64,000 bases of DNA from Bacteroidota bacterium. Lineage in GTDB: Bacteria > Bacteroidota > Bacteroidia > NS11-12g > UBA9320. This document shows, piece after piece, positions 1 to 9,017 of this stretch. The number at the start of each line of letters is the position of its first letter. Positions within the stretch are counted from its first letter, which is position 1. The position numbers and the translations under genes were made by a program. Under the pieces are notes generated by a model. That model had not been told where the DNA came from. It was given only the letters and a program-made list of their open reading frames with translations, and did not search any database. The stretch is taken from assembly GCA_016124755.1 (NCBI GenBank), contig WGNA01000008.1:62001-126000 (forward strand), read 5' to 3'.

Positions 1-3000
1 ATAAATTTCAAACTGGTGTCTGAAACATTTGTGTACATGAATATTGAATCACTTGTATAGGCAATCACGTCCAGCAAGCCATCGCCGTTTAAATCACCCA
101 AGCTGTTGATAATGCTTTTCGGATAAAATAACTCCGCGGTGAATTCAACTTTTCCGGGTTTTGACTTATTGGTTAAGAAAACAGTTTTATTGGATGCTGC
201 CCCGCACATTCCCTGACCATAACAGATCAGATCCGGCTTCTCATCGGAATTCAGATAAACAACATATGCTGATAAATCGGTATTTTTTGCGGTACAATAT
301 TTAAATGTATCCAGAATATCGTAGGCAAGCCGAAAACTAAATTTTCCAGGAGTTGATTCGTTCAGATAGATTTTGCCTCCGTCTACCAAATCTTTTCTGC
401 CATCTCCGTCTATGTCGGCTGAGGTAAATCCGGATGGAGGATCGGGAAATCGGTTTAAAGTATCGGAAATGTATTTAACAACCATGGAATATTTATCCAT
501 TGGAATTGTGGAGTGATTAAACTGATCGGAAATACTGGAAATAATATAAGTAGAATCCAGCACCCAGATTATATCCGGAATTCCATCCTGATCAAAGTCG
601 TGGACAATTCTTTTAGCTCCGTGTCGTGGATCGTGAAGCCCGGCAAATTGATACATTTGGGAATATGGATAGGTTAGTTTAAATCCCGAATCATAATGAG
701 GAGTTATAACAAACATTCCGTCGCAAATAGGACTGAGGCCACTGCAGTATGCACCGTAATCAATCGTTAAAAAATCTGTTTCACCATCGCGATTTAAATC
801 CTGAAGATAAAAATCCGGACTTTTAGAGTAGGGATAAGATGATTTTCTCGCAATCGATACACTGGCTGCCTGATTAAAACTAAATTGGTTTTCATTGCTG
901 TCTGCATCCGGAATCACAACAAAGAGACTGGAGCCCGGAGTAGTTGAATTATAATCTGTTTTGCCCGTTAAATCCAATTGACCATCATGGTTAATGTCGA
1001 TTAATTGTACGCTGTAAAATGGCAATTTGGAAATCTGCGCGGAATTAACATTCGGACTTTTATATAAAGAATCTAAGTGGAAATAATCCAACGACAGTAT
1101 TCCTCCCGGCCCGGATCTTTTGGGTCGTATTGACATTGCGGATACCGCACCAATGTGATTGATGGTGTCGGTAACTTCAACTTCTGTAATTCCAATTTTA
1201 GATGGGATAATAAATTTGTACAACGTGTCTGACGTAAAAATTGGCGTGAGGTTTTGTGCACTCACATTCACCACATTCGGATTTCCATTCCTGTTTAAGA
1301 GATGTTTGCCAAATATTGAAATCGTGTCACCAGCAACGAAAGTGAAAGGACGTAAACTATCAATTTTTGGCGGATCTGTATATTTTCCGATAACTATCTG
1401 AGGGATTCGAACAGCGCCTCTCTCAAAGGAAAACCAAAGAGTATCTTCAAAACTTTGCGTCCTTATTTTATTGTTATTCCAGATATAAAATTTAAGTACT
1501 CCGCCGGTGTCAAGTACAATTGGAAATTTTAACTCAGCGGTAAGAGTTGAATCTATGATTTCAAAGGCCGGGTTGAATGAAATGGAATCAAAAATAACCG
1601 GTACCAATCCCAGATTTACCGCATAAATGGGTTCAAAAGATGAAAAAGATGCCGTATCAGCGGATCTTAAAAAAACCGGTTCATTAATTGATTCTTTCTG
1701 AAACGGATACAAAGCCTTGTTCATATCATGCTCAAGCTCAGACCATACTTCGGTTTTCTTAAGCTGATTGATATAGGTTGTTTTATTAGAAATTACATCG
1801 GGGACATAATCTCCGTTCACATCCATTATTAAGGATAAATTGCTTGCACCGATTGAAAACGGTTTATCAAATGACAACCCGCTGCTGTCACTGGTATTCA
1901 TGAAAATATAGCCGTTCATGAAGAAATCCGGTTTTCCGTCACCATCAAAATCACTGGCTCTAATTACACCGCCGCTCATGTTGTACGAATACAACGAATC
2001 CCATTTTACGGTATCCATATCAATCCAAAGCTTGTGAAAAAGCAATGTATCGGAATGATAATGATCAGCGACAAGTAGTTCTTTTCTATCATTAATTCCT
2101 AAAACACCATCTACATGTTCAGAGTAATTCTGTGGATTTCGATGGATTCGTGCAATAGGTTTAAATTTAAAATTACCCTTACGGGAAAAGTTCTTATACA
2201 CAATAACAGTTGAATCATTAAACATAATCACATCCTCCTTTTGATCGCCGTCCAGATCAAATATTGTCATGGATTTGAATATCTCTCCCGGTAATCGGAA
2301 TTGCGTACTGAATGAATAGAGCGATGTGTCGAATTGTCGGGATCGAATTACAACGTAAGAAGTGCCATAACTCTGATCAACATCAATAATGTCGTTTAAA
2401 CCGTCTTTATCTAAATCAATATATACGAAATAATATTTTGAATACGCCTGAACATTCGAAAGTGTGTCAAATTCGAAGGGAAATGAATCGGCAAACTGAG
2501 AGTTGTTTTCTAAAAATGTGTATTTATTCGAACTAAAAATTGCATCCGGTAAACTATCTCCTGTTAAATGAATTAATTTCAAATCGTTACTATAAGAGTC
2601 TTCTCCGACCTTGTTGAACAATCCTTCTCTGGCCGGCTTTAAATAGTACCGTTGATTATTTTTATACGTTCCTCTAAGGCAAATTTCATTGATTAAATAA
2701 TCAACCTGAAGATTGTCAATATCGACATTACTGTGGTATGTTGAAATATCATTAAAAAATTCTGCGGATAATTTTACGGCATTATTGTGTGGATGCGACA
2801 TATAAAAGGATCGCGCGGTACTCGCTGTTAATCCATGCTTTTTATCAAACACGGAAATCTTTGAATCATTGAAATATTCCGGGGCTATTATGGAAAGGGT
2901 ATCATTTTTCAACGAGACTATTGAAGCGATTGCATGATCGAAAAAAACAACGGTAGAATCGGCACTTCCTCGGAAGTTTGTTAAAATAATATCTACCGTA

Positions 3001-4775
3001 TCTCTGGTTCTGAAATGCGACGGATTTACTGATTTAATATAAAAAGGAGGGTTGTCGTCTTTTTTAGTTTTTATAAACGGGCCTTTAAAATTAACATCTG
3101 ATGCACGAATGATAATCTGTGATAAAGAGGAATCTATTGATGGTCCCGTGAACTTAATCAAAAAATCTAAAGTGTCGCCCGGTTTAAAAATAACTGGAAA
3201 TGTAAAAGGCAATGAATCCAATTGAACCAATTCTATATGATCTTCGGTATATATAGTATCAATTTGTACCACCTCTTTGCCAGAGTTAATTACGTAGTGA
3301 TCTTGGTCAATTATCTCCTCACCGGTATAGCCGTATAAAAAATTTATTGTGTTGAGATTGTCCGAAAATTTTAGTCTCTTAACCATGCTGGGGTAGATTC
3401 TGAATTCTTTTCGGTTTATTACATCCGCATATCCATCTCCATTAAAATCGCAGAATTCACTGAAGTTAAAATCGGAAGAGATAGTGTCTGTAATTTGCCA
3501 TTGAAGTGTATCTCCGGAGAACATGAGTTTCTGAGTAACGGTTTGCGGGAATTTTTTTCGGGATGTTACAATTTGAAAAACGGCGCTATCCAAATCTGTT
3601 GCCATTAGTTGATTTGGATCAAATTGCATATTATCATTTATAAATTGCCCTTTACTTGAAATTAGGGAATCCCGATATGAATAAATCGTGTTAACCAGAG
3701 TGTCGAAAATTACTAATTCCTTTTTACCGTTAAATAAAAAGTCGGTTGGCGTAGTAAAATACCCATTACCTGAAATATTCATGGAGGCCAGCAGGTTTGA
3801 CCTTAGACCGGAGCTATCTTTGGAGATCTTAAATGCTTCCAGAATATTTGACTTATGCCCGATGAAAATCGCTTCACCGTCTTTTGAATATTCTACCAGA
3901 TCAAATCTGTCCAATGTATCAATCTCGAGAAATTGAAGCGTATCGAATTGAAGAGAATCCTGAGTGATGTTCAAAAAATATTGAATGCCATATTTCTGAC
4001 CCGATGAATCTGACGAAGGCCAGTAAATGTCTGATTTTCCATCTGAGTTAAGGTCGGCAAACCGAAATTCCTTTTGATATGGAATATAAAGAGAGTCGGC
4101 AATCTGCAAGGTCCCGGACGGCTTTTCGAAACTAATCAGGTTGGTTCCGCTACCGGAAATAAGCATTACCTCCGGAAAGGGTTTTCCATTGAGTTCAACC
4201 AAAGTATAAAAATCTGTGTTTGGAAATGCAATTGTGTCGAAATCGATATTCCAATCCGCCGTGGTATGGTTAATAAACAAATAAATATACCCGGAAGACG
4301 AGTGTCTGAGAACCAAATCTACAAGACCATCTCCATTGATATCTGCCACTTCAAGAATTTCCATATTGTTAAACAGGTTGAAGTAAGTTCGGTTATCAAC
4401 CATATTAATCGGATGATCCCGGAAATCGGCAGCGGTGTCGGAATATTCAGGATAAACCGCATGTGTAGATTGACAATTCTGGCCGGTTGAACTATCTATC
4501 AACGAAAAAAATCCGGTACAAAAATGTTCCGGACACACCGCAATTACTTTTTTATTGGAAATCTTAATTATAGGAACAGGAACGGATCCCAGAAATAATC
4601 TATAATTAGTGTTAGCTGTGTCGATGTTGAATCCATTTAAACTGATCGTGTCCCCACTTTTAAATCGATAATTTGTTGTGTTTGTTATCCGGAAGGGAGT
4701 TTGTGCCTGTGTAGAAAAAGCCAGTAATAGGATCACAAAAAGGGAAAGGGTTAGTTTGGGTATATGATTTCTCAT
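1..4775 (-). CDS. Giant secreted FG-GAP/TIG repeat surface protein (3' end outside window)
   Basis: An open frame of more than 1590 codons starts at the ATG at 4775 and runs without a stop off the left edge, so the C-terminus is missing. It begins with a signal peptide (MRNHIPKLTL then a hydrophobic run ending STQAQ). Residues about 25-90 read as an IPT/TIG-like Ig domain (YRFKSGDTISLNGFNI), and a second such domain occurs near 1.1-1.4 kb (FVAGDTISIFGKHLLN). In between and after lie many calcium-binding FG-GAP/VCBS-type motifs: DINGDGLVDLVL, DLNSDGKSDIYW, DFNGDGYADVIN, DLDGDQKEDVIM, DFDGDGKPDFFM, DVNGDYVPDVIS, DINHDGQLDL, DIDGDGRKDLV. These form beta-propeller blades in secreted adhesins and binding proteins. 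A T9SS sorting domain is expected beyond the edge but cannot be seen. Ligand unknown. Confidence 0.9.
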   Translation of the reverse strand, partial: MRNHIPKLTLSLFVILLLAFSTQAQTPFRITNTTNYRFKSGDTISLNGFNIDTANTNYRLFLGSVPVPIIKISNKKVIAVCPEHFCTGFFSLIDSSTGQNCQSTHAVYPEYSDTAADFRDHPINMVDNRTYFNLFNNMEILEVADINGDGLVDLVLRHSSSGYIYLFINHTTADWNIDFDTIAFPNTDFYTLVELNGKPFPEVMLISGSGTNLISFEKPSGTLQIADSLYIPYQKEFRFADLNSDGKSDIYWPSSDSSGQKYGIQYFLNITQDSLQFDTLQFLEIDTLDRFDLVEYSKDGEAIFIGHKSNILEAFKISKDSSGLRSNLLASMNISGNGYFTTPTDFLFNGKKELVIFDTLVNTIYSYRDSLISSKGQFINDNMQFDPNQLMATDLDSAVFQIVTSRKKFPQTVTQKLMFSGDTLQWQITDTISSDFNFSEFCDFNGDGYADVINRKEFRIYPSMVKRLKFSDNLNTINFLYGYTGEEIIDQDHYVINSGKEVVQIDTIYTEDHIELVQLDSLPFTFPVIFKPGDTLDFLIKFTGPSIDSSLSQIIIRASDVNFKGPFIKTKKDDNPPFYIKSVNPSHFRTRDTVDIILTNFRGSADSTVVFFDHAIASIVSLKNDTLSIIAPEYFNDSKISVFDKKHGLTASTARSFYMSHPHNNAVKLSAEFFNDISTYHSNVDIDNLQVDYLINEICLRGTYKNNQRYYLKPAREGLFNKVGEDSYSNDLKLIHLTGDSLPDAIFSSNKYTFLENNSQFADSFPFEFDTLSNVQAYSKYYFVYIDLDKDGLNDIIDVDQSYGTSYVVIRSRQFDTSLYSFSTQFRLPGEIFKSMTIFDLDGDQKEDVIMFNDSTVIVYKNFSRKGNFKFKPIARIHRNPQNYSEHVDGVLGINDRKELLVADHYHSDTLLFHKLWIDMDTVKWDSLYSYNMSGGVIRASDFDGDGKPDFFMNGYIFMNTSDSSGLSFDKPFSIGASNLSLIMDVNGDYVPDVISNKTTYINQLKKTEVWSELEHDMNKALYPFQKESINEPVFLRSADTASFSSFEPIYAVNLGLVPVIFDSISFNPAFEIIDSTLTAELKFPIVLDTGGVLKFYIWNNNKIRTQSFEDTLWFSFERGAVRIPQIVIGKYTDPPKIDSLRPFTFVAGDTISIFGKHLLNRNGNPNVVNVSAQNLTPIFTSDTLYKFIIPSKIGITEVEVTDTINHIGAVSAMSIRPKRSGPGGILSLDYFHLDSLYKSPNVNSAQISKLPFYSVQLIDINHDGQLDLTGKTDYNSTTPGSSLFVVIPDADSNENQFSFNQAASVSIARKSSYPYSKSPDFYLQDLNRDGETDFLTIDYGAYCSGLSPICDGMFVITPHYDSGFKLTYPYSQMYQFAGLHDPRHGAKRIVHDFDQDGIPDIIWVLDSTYIISSISDQFNHSTIPMDKYSMVVKYISDTLNRFPDPPSGFTSADIDGDGRKDLVDGGKIYLNESTPGKFSFRLAYDILDTFKYCTAKNTDLSAYVVYLNSDEKPDLICYGQGMCGAASNKTVFLTNKSKPGKVEFTAELFYPKSIINSLGDLNGDGLLDVIAYTSDSIFMYTNVSDTSLKF

Positions 4776-4852
4776 AGGGTAAAAATAATCTTTTTGTGTT
4801 TGGTTGCGAATCTACCGTCTACTCTTTTAAAGGAAATCGGAATACGGATAAA

Positions 4853-4962
4853 GAGCGGGGAGCGAAAAGCGAAGAACGAAAAGCGAAAATGGAAGAGCGA
4901 AGAATGAAGATCGAAAAATGAAGATCGAAGAGCGAAGAATGAAAATCGAATAGCCAAGAGCG
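4853..4962. repeat. Low-complexity GCGAAAAGCG/GAAGATCGAA repeat tract
   Basis: Purine-rich tract built of short variants of gcgaaaagcgaa and gaagatcgaa. The same vocabulary recurs beside the composite repeats at 58.86-60.56 kb and, in the opposite orientation (cgctcttcgctcttcg), at 17.08-17.22 kb. Frames through it are compositional accidents and are not called as genes. Confidence 0.7.
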
Positions 4963-4997
4963 ATCCGCCTACGCTTATTGGCTTTCGCTTACGCCGT

Positions 4998-5045
4998 GCT
5001 CCTACGCTGAAGCTTCGGCGCAAGCGTAAGCTTCAGCGTAGGAGC
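4998..5045. repeat. Perfect 18-bp inverted repeat, hairpin
   Basis: GCTCCTACGCTGAAGCTT at 4998-5015 is followed after 12 bases by its exact reverse complement at 5028-5045. It is followed by a stretch resembling the ctctgcgaaaaactttgcgtgactttgcgg module of the 58-60 kb repeats, so it looks like a variant of that composite repeat carrying a different hairpin. Confidence 0.8.
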
Positions 5046-5178
5046 ATGGAGGATAAAACAAGCTGGGTTACTCTGTGAAAAAATTTGCGCGACTTTACGG
5101 TTAAAAAATAAAAGTGGCCTTCACTCCTGACAACGAATAAAAAGAGACAACGATAATTCTCTAAACACACTGATGAGG

Positions 5179-5206
5179 AAAGGGTAGCGGAAGCTGCCCT
5201 TTTTTG
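5179..5206 (+). terminator. Rho-independent terminator, orphan on + strand
   Basis: Stem AAGGGTAGC / GCTGCCCTT (one G-T pair) with a GGAA loop, followed directly by six T. No forward gene lies upstream, so it either ends an unannotated short transcript from about 5.05-5.18 kb or is a stray element. Confidence 0.55.
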
Positions 5207-5230
5207 TTGTGATAAATTGGAGTTTAAATG

Positions 5231-5269
5231 AAAAAGGCAGATCAACTATCTAAAGCCGATCCGCCTTTC
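5231..5269 (-). terminator. Terminator of the GerW-like operon
   Basis: On the minus strand AAAGGCGGATC pairs with GATCTGCCTTT and is followed by a T run. It sits 13 bases past the stop of the GerW-like gene, the expected place for an operon terminator. Confidence 0.7.
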
Positions 5270-5281
5270 TGTTTAAGGAAC

Positions 5282-5644
5282 TTAGGAAGTTGCCTCAGCT
5301 TTTTTGTCTAAGAATTTGGAAATAAGATCCGGTACTTTTTCAAAGGCAGCAGCCAGACCCGAATTCGTTTTTGTGCTAATGAAAGTAATCTGATCGCCTT
5401 TAGTCGCTAAAAAACCGATCGGCTCGATGCCCATTCCGCCTCCTACACCTCCGCCGGAACCTTTTCCTTGTTTCGGGGAATCGCCTTCTCCCGAACCGGA
5501 GCCAAAGCCCATTCCCAATCGCACAACCGGAATACAAGTAAATTCCCCTAATTGAAATGATTCGCCTACTACCGTTTCTGTGTTTGCTTCATTTTGCAGG
5601 AAGTTCGTAACCTTTTCCAGCAACTGATCAATGTTCATGTCCAT
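5282..5644 (-). CDS. GerW/YtfJ-family protein
   Basis: About 120 residues starting MDMNIDQLLEKVTNFLQNEANTETVVG; a longer GTG start at 5704 would overlap the upstream gene by 19 bases and adds residues without family resemblance, so the ATG at 5644 is preferred. The order of features matches the YtfJ/GerW family (Spore_YtfJ): an N-terminal helix, VVGESFQLGEFTCIPVVRLGMGFGSG, a central glycine-rich stretch (GSGGGVGGGMGIEPIGFL) and a C-terminal GDQITFISTK segment. In Bacillus the relative is needed for spore germination, but many non-sporulating bacteria carry it and its role there is unknown. It directly follows a DUF2953-like membrane protein on the same strand, the same pairing as ytfI-ytfJ in Bacillus. 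Confidence 0.85.
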   Translation of the reverse strand: MDMNIDQLLEKVTNFLQNEANTETVVGESFQLGEFTCIPVVRLGMGFGSGSGEGDSPKQGKGSGGGVGGGMGIEPIGFLATKGDQITFISTKTNSGLAAAFEKVPDLISKFLDKKAEATS

Positions 5645-5685
5645 AATCTTTGAGTTTGTTATTGTTAATGATGAGATGAATTTGT

Positions 5686-6183
5686 TTATCTGATAATCGC
5701 CCACAAAACCTTCGCGGGTCGCATTGTAATTATTAATTGTAATTGATTTTCTCCCTGATAATTGATTTGAATTCGTTTTCTGTTCCTGTCAATAAAGTAA
5801 AAGACCGGAGCCAAAAAGCTGTTTAGTATAAAATCACCAGTATCCAGATTCAACCACAATTTTTCGATTTTTATGGATCTGAAAACCTGTTTCATTTTTT
5901 TTAGGCTAATTGGTTGTCGCTTCTTATTTGCAAATTGTTTTTTCTTGTTTTGCCTTTTTGATTTCGCCGCTATTTCCAGAAGATTAAAGTCTTTCTTCCA
6001 AAAAAGAATCTGTAGATGAAATACCGGTTCTTCTTCAAACAGGTAACGCGCGATGCCGATACTTTTCCATTTAACTTCATAGATGTGTTCAGTTGAGTCA
6101 ATAATTAATTGTACTGGAGCCAATAGCAGCCAAAGGACTATTAACAGAAAGACAATTAAAGACGAGAGAAGAAAGATTAACAT
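5686..6183 (-). CDS. DUF2953-like membrane-anchored protein
   Basis: 165 residues. A single N-terminal membrane segment (MLIFLLSSLIVFLLIVLWLL) is followed by a soluble part with VQLIIDSTEHIYEVKWKSIGIARY, a basic linker (KSKRQNKKKQFANKKRQP) and a C-terminal beta-rich portion (LWLNLDTGDFILNSFLAPVFYF). This layout fits the DUF2953 (YtfI-type) family, and the downstream GerW-like gene supports it because the two are neighbours in Firmicutes too. The two genes lie 41 bases apart and probably form one transcript ending at the hairpin at 5231-5269. Biochemical role unknown; the family assignment rests on layout and context rather than a decisive motif. Confidence 0.75.
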   Translation of the reverse strand: MLIFLLSSLIVFLLIVLWLLLAPVQLIIDSTEHIYEVKWKSIGIARYLFEEEPVFHLQILFWKKDFNLLEIAAKSKRQNKKKQFANKKRQPISLKKMKQVFRSIKIEKLWLNLDTGDFILNSFLAPVFYFIDRNRKRIQINYQGENQLQLIITMRPAKVLWAIIR

Positions 6184-6859
6184 TCAGTTCATATACCACT
6201 CCTAAATTATCTCAGGTAGTAAATCTGATGCTTGATAATAATCAGTAAGCGAACTGACTTAGTCTAAAGAATAAAAAATGAAGGACATTCAGTGAAATCA
6301 AATGCGGTTTTGATTTCATGCTTACCAGGGTTCGTGTATCCCATTACAGATAAATTATTGAGGAGTAAGTGTTTTCAAGGGTCTAATGCGTCCGCATCCT
6401 GAGAACATAAATTCGCAGGTGGAACTCGAAGCCATGTGAGGTAGTCTATGTCAAAACATGATTGGCTTCGATATAGAATGTCTGAAATTAGAATTTGATG
6501 TTCTGGCAAGGGAGGAAATACCGGAAGAGAATAAAAGCAAAATTTGTGGGTATAAAAGGGCTTAAGCCCTTATTCCCGCGCATGATAAACTCTTTTTAAC
6601 GAACCCGCAAATGGAATTGATCACCGGATCATCACAAGAAACTAAACGCGTTATACCCATCGTTGACTGGTTTCTGGCAACACGATTCTTTATGAGTATA
6701 TCCCGCCCGCAACCTTTGAACAAAAAATCATAAGCGGGCACTCGAAGCCATTTGAATTAGAATGTGCCAAAAACCGGATAATAATGAGGAACTTCGAATT
6801 CATTAATTCTCCTGTGTATCAATGGCATTTGTCAATCATTCACCAATTCCCCATTAACA

Positions 6860-6917
6860 CTGACTATGCTGTTCAATTAATAAGTTGTTACATAAAAATT
6901 TCATCAGCATTCGTCAG
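6860..6917 (-). repeat. CTGAC-family hairpin repeat
   Basis: Read on the minus strand: CTGAC, GA, ATGCTG, a loop containing TGTAACAACTTATTAA, then CAGCAT, A, GTCAG. The outer CTGAC/GTCAG helix is shared with the array at 26.1-26.5 kb, while the inner helix has a different but still complementary sequence. The tail GGGGAATTGG also recurs beside other copies. Confidence 0.7.
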
Positions 6918-7233
6918 TAAATCCCTCATTGGTTTCTTCGCTTTGCTCAGAATGACAGGGTTCTTTTTGGTCTCAAGGGATTCTTCGCAAGCTCAGAATT
7001 TCCTGTAAACCTTGGGAAGAATTCAAACGGAATTTGGTTTGTGGTTTCGCACATCTACACGAAGTTCTTCTCCAAAATAAGCATGCGTTAATTAAACTTC
7101 GTGTCTTTCATCAGGCAGTTTTAAGTGCACAGAATCCATTCTTTTACAAAATGATTTTAAGAGCAAAATGTTGTTGTGGCTTTGTGTGACATAGAGTAGA
7201 TTTTCAATAATTCTCGAATTCTCTATTTATACG

Positions 7234-7287
7234 GACAATGCCCTTCTATTAATAAGCTGTTAAATGGAAATTTCAGCGGCATTCGTC
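7234..7287 (-). repeat. CTGAC-family hairpin repeat
   Basis: Read on the minus strand: GAC, bulged G, AATGCC ... GGCATT, GTC. The inner helix AATGCC/GGCATT differs from the AAAGCC/GGCTTT helix of the 26-kb array on both strands together, keeping pairing. Confidence 0.65.
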
Positions 7288-7410
7288 ACCAATTCCCCAA
7301 TTTATCCCGACAATGTCAAACCTGCGACTCTTTGGTCTTGATACATATCAAAGGCATTCGCCATTAATTCTTTAATTAACTTAATTCTCTTAATTATTAA
7401 TTAATAAAGA

Positions 7411-7562
7411 AAGGGGGCCTGCGATCCCGCCCCTGGCATGGCTGGATATTCGCATCGGCCCCCTAAACAAGTACGCCAACAGCTTGTTTATCGCCCAAAC
7501 CGAACAGGTGTACGTTAAGCACACCCGTTCGGTCAGGGAAACATTAACCAAACACAGAGTTT
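7411..7562 (-). ncRNA. Candidate structured RNA or structured element of unknown kind
   Basis: Just past the stop of the outer membrane channel gene, reading on the minus strand, come four successive helices: ACAGAGTT/AACTCTGT; ACCGAAC with inner GGTGT closed by GTTCGGT; AACAAG/CTTGTT; and a last long one AGGGGGCC/GGCCCCCT followed by TTTCTTT. The GC content is clearly above the AT-rich surroundings. The last helix plus T run could terminate the efflux operon. The dense stems could also be a small RNA processed from the 3' UTR, or a remnant of a transferred element. No known RNA family was recognised. Confidence 0.4.
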
Positions 7563-7580
7563 GAACTCTGTCAAAACAAA

Positions 7581-9017
7581 TTATCTCCAGCCGCCTCCGA
7601 GTGCACGGTAAATTCTAACGATTGCGTGCATCTGATCCATCTTTGTTTCAATCAGTTCTCTTCGTGCCTGCAGTGCATCTCTTTGCGTGAGCAGCACTTC
7701 CATGTAATCAGCACGGGCAGATTTGAAGAGCTTTATTGAAATATTAATCGACTGGTTGAGTGCTTCCACCTGCTGAACTTTTAAATCGTAGCTCTGGGCT
7801 AAATTTCCAATGTTCGAAAGCTGGTTTGCCACTTCTATGTATGCATTTAAAATGGTGCGTTCGTAATTAAAGGCCGCCTGAATTTGTTTGGCGTTTGCAG
7901 ATAAATACGTCGCTTTAATGGCATTTCTGTTTACAACCGGAGCAACCAATTCTCCCGCTAATCCGTAAAGCATCGACTCCGGAGTTTGAAGCAGATATTT
8001 TGGATTAAATGCCTGATACCCCAAACCGGAAGTAATGCTGAACGACGGGTAGAAATTCGCTTTGGCTACCTGAATGTCGAGATTAGCCGCCATCAGTTGT
8101 AATTCTGCCTGCTGAATGTCAGGGCGGTTTTCGAGCAACTGAGAAGGAATCCCTTCCTGAACATGTCCGGTTGAAAGATGCGGAAATGTCTGTGAGTTGC
8201 GCTTCACCGGCTGAGGAAATCTTCCCACCAGAAAATTGAGCCGGTTTTCGGTTTCAATAATCTGCTGCTGAATGTAGAACTGCATACTCTGGTTTTTGAG
8301 AACTTCAGCCTGAAACCGTTTAACGGCGAGTTCCGTTACTTTGGCTGCCTGTTTTTGAAGTTTCACAATCTCCAGCGCATTTTTCTGAATCTGCAGGTTT
8401 TGCTTAACAATCTGCAGGTGATTGTCGAGTGCCATCAATTCGTAATACGATTCGGCGATTTCGGCAACCAGATTTGTCACCATAAAATTCTTTCCTTCAA
8501 TGGTCGACAGGTATCGGTACACCGCAGATTTTTTGGCGTTGCGCAGTTTTTTCCAGATATCGACTTCCCAGGTTATGGTGGCTGCTCCCATAAAATCCGG
8601 CAATGGATCCGGGAACTCTTTTCCGGGTTTGATATCCGTATTGGCATCGTTTGCTCCGCGACTGGTATAGCGGCCTACTTTGTCGATTCCGGCTCCTGCC
8701 CCGAGATGCAGAAAAGGTAGATATTCCCCTTTTCTTGCCATTATCTCGTTGTTCGATATATTGATTTCCTGAAGAATAATATTCAGTTCCTGATTGTTCA
8801 TCAAAGCAGTATCGATGAGAGCAAGCAGGTTTGAATCATTAAAGAACTCTTTCCATTTCAACTTACCCGAGTTAGTGGTATCAGTAGTTCCCGACTGATA
8901 GGTGACCGGGGTTGATTTGTTTTCTTTCTTCTGAACAATCGAAGGAAGATTACACGCGGGTAACAACCAAATCGAGACCGCCAGAAAGGCTATGGTTATA
9001 CGTGTGTTCTTATTCAT
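7581..9017 (-). CDS. RND efflux outer membrane channel lipoprotein (OprM/NodT family)
   Basis: Outer membrane factor of the tripartite drug/solute efflux system: a TolC-type trimeric channel that receives substrate from the inner membrane pump. The start chosen is the ATG at 9017 (MNKNTRITIAFLAVSIWLLPAC), giving 478 residues and a lipobox LPAC with Cys22, typical of NodT-type lipoproteins; this start makes an 8-base ATGAATAA overlap with the stop of the pump gene. An in-frame start 45 bases further up would put charged residues before the signal. Typical family stretches include GAATITWEVDIWKKLRNAK, LVAEIAESYYELMALD and LLENRPDIQQAELQLMAANLDIQVAKANFYPS. Last gene of the operon. Confidence 0.95.
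   Translation of the reverse strand: MNKNTRITIAFLAVSIWLLPACNLPSIVQKKENKSTPVTYQSGTTDTTNSGKLKWKEFFNDSNLLALIDTALMNNQELNIILQEINISNNEIMARKGEYLPFLHLGAGAGIDKVGRYTSRGANDANTDIKPGKEFPDPLPDFMGAATITWEVDIWKKLRNAKKSAVYRYLSTIEGKNFMVTNLVAEIAESYYELMALDNHLQIVKQNLQIQKNALEIVKLQKQAAKVTELAVKRFQAEVLKNQSMQFYIQQQIIETENRLNFLVGRFPQPVKRNSQTFPHLSTGHVQEGIPSQLLENRPDIQQAELQLMAANLDIQVAKANFYPSFSITSGLGYQAFNPKYLLQTPESMLYGLAGELVAPVVNRNAIKATYLSANAKQIQAAFNYERTILNAYIEVANQLSNIGNLAQSYDLKVQQVEALNQSINISIKLFKSARADYMEVLLTQRDALQARRELIETKMDQMHAIVRIYRALGGGWR

Larger units (their letters stand above)
6184..7410. other. Gene-free stretch with dispersed repeats
   Basis: No convincing gene. It contains two copies of an ACTCGAAGCC...GTG(T/C)CAAAA motif (6415-6480 and 6733-6785, relatives at 32.90 and 63.65 kb), two CTGAC-type hairpins (6860-6917 and 7234-7287), and the widely distributed motif TTCGCTTTGCTCAGAATGAC near 6938. 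A 74-codon frame at 6784-7008 is made entirely of these repeats and is rejected. Confidence 0.6.

Noticed and set aside
1395-1420. tRNA T-arm-like string GATTCGAA
   Set aside because: Lies within the FG-GAP coding frame and no acceptor or anticodon arms can be drawn around it.
4772-5245. Two minus-strand frames of 70-83 codons
   Set aside because: They run through a low-complexity tract, an inverted repeat and a terminator; the protein composition is repetitive and has no domain.
6784-7008. 74-codon forward frame
   Set aside because: Built entirely of dispersed repeat sequence, including the common CTTTGCTCAGAATGAC motif and a CTGAC-family hairpin.
7411-7562. Integron attC site or cassette array
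   Set aside because: There are hairpins, but the RYYYAAC/GTTRRRY core sites are missing and no integrase is present.
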